A stretch of DNA of 7,090 nt from Bacteroidota bacterium (GTDB taxonomy: Bacteria > Bacteroidota > Bacteroidia > AKYH767-A > JABDAW01), in the NCBI GenBank assembly GCA_023251595.1, contig JAHEYM010000204.1, positions 1 through 7,090 of the forward strand. The letters run 5' to 3'. The translations under genes were made by a program, and so were the position numbers. Below the pieces are notes generated by a model. It had not been told where the DNA came from and ran no database searches. It saw only the letters and a program-made list of their open reading frames with translations. This document shows positions 6,258-7,090 of this stretch, piece by piece (the first letter of the stretch is position 1; each line of letters starts with the position of its first letter).

Positions 6258-6707
6258 ATGCGTATCTATCTTGACACATCAGTAATTGGAGGCGTTTTTG
6301 CCAAAGTTTTTTCGGCAGACACAAAGCCTATGTTTGAACACGTCATTAATAAAAAAGCGACAATTATCGTATCGACACTTCTTGAAGCAGAATTACTTCG
6401 AGCACCTCTACACGTTAAAAATTATTTAAAGACCTTACCGAAATCTCAAATCGAACGAGTTGAGTTGACAGACGAAGCTCTTAAACTGGCAGACACGTAC
6501 ATTTCTGAAAAAGTTGTTGGTAAGACGAGCTTAATCGACTGCCAGCATATAGCTATTGCAACAGTATGTAAAGCGGACGTGCTTGCGAGCTGGAACTTTA
6601 AACACATTGTAAATCTTGAAAGAATTCGTGGGTATAATTCTATTAACCTCAGACACGGTTATCCGTTACTTGAAATACGTTCACCAAAAGAAATATTTGC
6701 AACATGA
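6258..6707 (+). CDS. PIN-domain RNase, VapC-like toxin
   Basis: This 149-residue protein is a single PIN domain, expected to be a Mg2+-dependent endoribonuclease toxin acting in the cytoplasm. The N-terminus MRIYLDTSVIGG carries the first acidic residue (D6) of the fold. E43/E45 (LLEAELL), D94 (SLIDCQHIAIA) and D107 (ADVLASWN) are the likely remaining metal ligands. The last acidic site of classical VapC (LVTxD) appears as N113 here, as I recall for this subfamily. The tail NFKHIVN, IRGYNSINL and LLEIRSPKEI is typical of it. The start at 6258 is chosen over 6135 because it begins at the conserved first strand and follows the promoter; the 41 extra upstream residues cover the inverted repeat and promoter. 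Its stop overlaps the next start (ATGA), implying translational coupling. The RNA target cannot be told from sequence. Confidence 0.9.
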   Translation: MRIYLDTSVIGGVFAKVFSADTKPMFEHVINKKATIIVSTLLEAELLRAPLHVKNYLKTLPKSQIERVELTDEALKLADTYISEKVVGKTSLIDCQHIAIATVCKADVLASWNFKHIVNLERIRGYNSINLRHGYPLLEIRSPKEIFAT

Positions 6708-6859
6708 AAACAAAGACGAAAAATAAAAAGACTTCGACCGAAGATTTTGATCCTGTAAAAATGATGCGTGACATCCGCGACAAACTGGCTCAGGAAATAA
6801 TTGGTATGACATACGAGCAAGAAAAAGCTTATCTGAAAAAACTGTTGACAAAGGGTTAA
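6704..6859 (+). CDS. Small putative antitoxin, 51 residues
   Basis: The ATG at 6704 overlaps the toxin stop by ATGA and the frame runs to TAA at 6857-6859. The first dozen residues are Lys-rich (MKTKTKNKKTSTEDF). They lead into FDPVKMMRDIRDKLAQEI and MTYEQEKAYLKKLL, two likely amphipathic helices. Small proteins with the pattern FDxVKMMRxIRDKL...MTxEExxAYL occur, to my knowledge, directly downstream of this kind of PIN protein in Bacteroidota and cyanobacteria. The antitoxin role is inferred from this position, the size and the coupling. There is no recognisable DNA-binding fold (AbrB, RHH or HTH), so autoregulation is doubtful. The order toxin then antitoxin is the reverse of standard vapBC. 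Confidence 0.8.
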   Translation: MKTKTKNKKTSTEDFDPVKMMRDIRDKLAQEIIGMTYEQEKAYLKKLLTKG

Positions 6860-6861
6860 TA

Positions 6862-6882
6862 CAAGCCTCCCGGTAACAGAGG
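6862..6882. repeat. Right arm of the inverted repeat flanking the toxin-antitoxin pair
   Basis: The plus strand reads CAAGCCT, C, CCGGTAAC, A, GAGG and begins two bases after the antitoxin stop. It is the inverted partner of 6178-6198, which on the minus strand reads CAAGCCT, TG, CCGGTAAC, GAGG. The pair encloses 663 bp holding exactly the promoter and both genes. Most of this arm also forms the terminator-like hairpin. Confidence 0.65.
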
Positions 6883-6898
6883 TCTTGCGTAATTTTTT
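6863..6898 (+). terminator. Possible terminator of the toxin-antitoxin operon
   Basis: AAGCCTC (6863-6869) pairs with GAGG(T)CTT (6879-6886, one bulged T) around a 9-nt loop. A run of six T (6893-6898) follows after six other bases. Position right after the antitoxin stop supports it; the gap before the T-run weakens it. Confidence 0.5.
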
Positions 6899-6905
6899 GC
6901 GTGTT

Positions 6906-6991
6906 AGCGCTCAAATATAATAGTTGGACAAGCAAAAAACTTCGCAAAGCCGCAAAACGAACGCATGAACAACTCAAAATCTGTTTGCGCT
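6906..6991. repeat. Long imperfect hairpin downstream of the toxin-antitoxin pair
   Basis: AGCGC-tc-AAA (6906-6915) pairs with TTTGCGCT (6984-6991) around a two-base bulge. Inside it, AGTTG (6922-6926) pairs with CAACT (6970-6974). The stem is interrupted and unequal, so it is weak evidence. A recombination-site-like fold is conceivable, but the box order (GTTGGAC first, CAAC last) is opposite to integron attC. Confidence 0.3.
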
Positions 6992-7090
6992 ACTGCATGA
7001 AAAAACTGAACTAAATTACCTTATTCATTATCAACTAATTGATTAAATTAAAATCTATCACTAATTGCGAAATGTACGCTATGAGTAGCG
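6992..7090. other. AT-rich end of window, possible start of a further gene
   Basis: No complete gene is present. An ATG at 7072 opens a frame (MYAMSS) that runs off the window, preceded by AT-rich DNA without a clear promoter. The last 14 bases, CGCTA-TGAG-TAGCG (7077-7090), form a perfect short hairpin. Too little is visible to call either one. Confidence 0.25.

Noticed and set aside
6860..6991. Integron attC site
   Set aside because: GTTGGAC (6923-6929) fits GTTRRRY but no RYYYAAC partner lies upstream. The pairing CAAC lies downstream, the reverse of attC order.

Overview
The window looks like a piece of a Bacteroidota chromosome, probably an environmental lineage. Three things point there: a very large secreted protein with a type IX secretion (T9SS) type A C-terminal sorting domain, promoters of the Bacteroidota form (TTG, then about 16-20 nt, then TAnnTTTG), and no Shine-Dalgarno-like sequence ahead of the starts. 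I cannot name a genus.

Region 1 (about 60-4920) is one minus-strand transcription unit. A 1525-residue exported multidomain protein reads leftwards from 4690 to 113. It has a candidate promoter near 4874-4904, a leader of about 180 nt that begins with a strong stem-loop, and a rho-independent terminator at 64-92. A 24-nt AT-rich motif sits at both ends of the unit in inverted orientation (95-118 and 4896-4919). An 8-bp tandem repeat has expanded inside the signal-peptide codons.

Region 2 (about 4920-6033) is non-coding and full of repeats. It holds a degenerate inverted repeat, a 7-bp tandem array, an AT palindrome, three dispersed copies of a roughly 70-nt element whose central hairpins keep pairing despite different arm sequences, and a regular array of seventeen 22-bp units (5366-5739). 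The open frames crossing it are not convincing genes.

Region 3 (about 6034-6998) is accessory DNA. It starts with a remnant of a tyrosine recombinase: only the last 34 codons survive, including the catalytic tyrosine. Next comes a toxin-antitoxin-like pair in reverse order, a PIN-domain RNase (6258-6707) overlapping a 51-residue putative antitoxin (6704-6859) by ATGA. A well-matched 21-nt imperfect inverted repeat flanks the pair (6178-6198 and 6862-6882). The pair has its own promoter, which predicts a nearly leaderless mRNA. The recombinase remnant, flanking inverted repeats and self-contained toxin-antitoxin pair together suggest an inserted cassette or small island, but no intact mobilising enzyme remains in the window. 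The last 230 bases hold a candidate terminator, a long imperfect hairpin and possibly the first codons of another gene.
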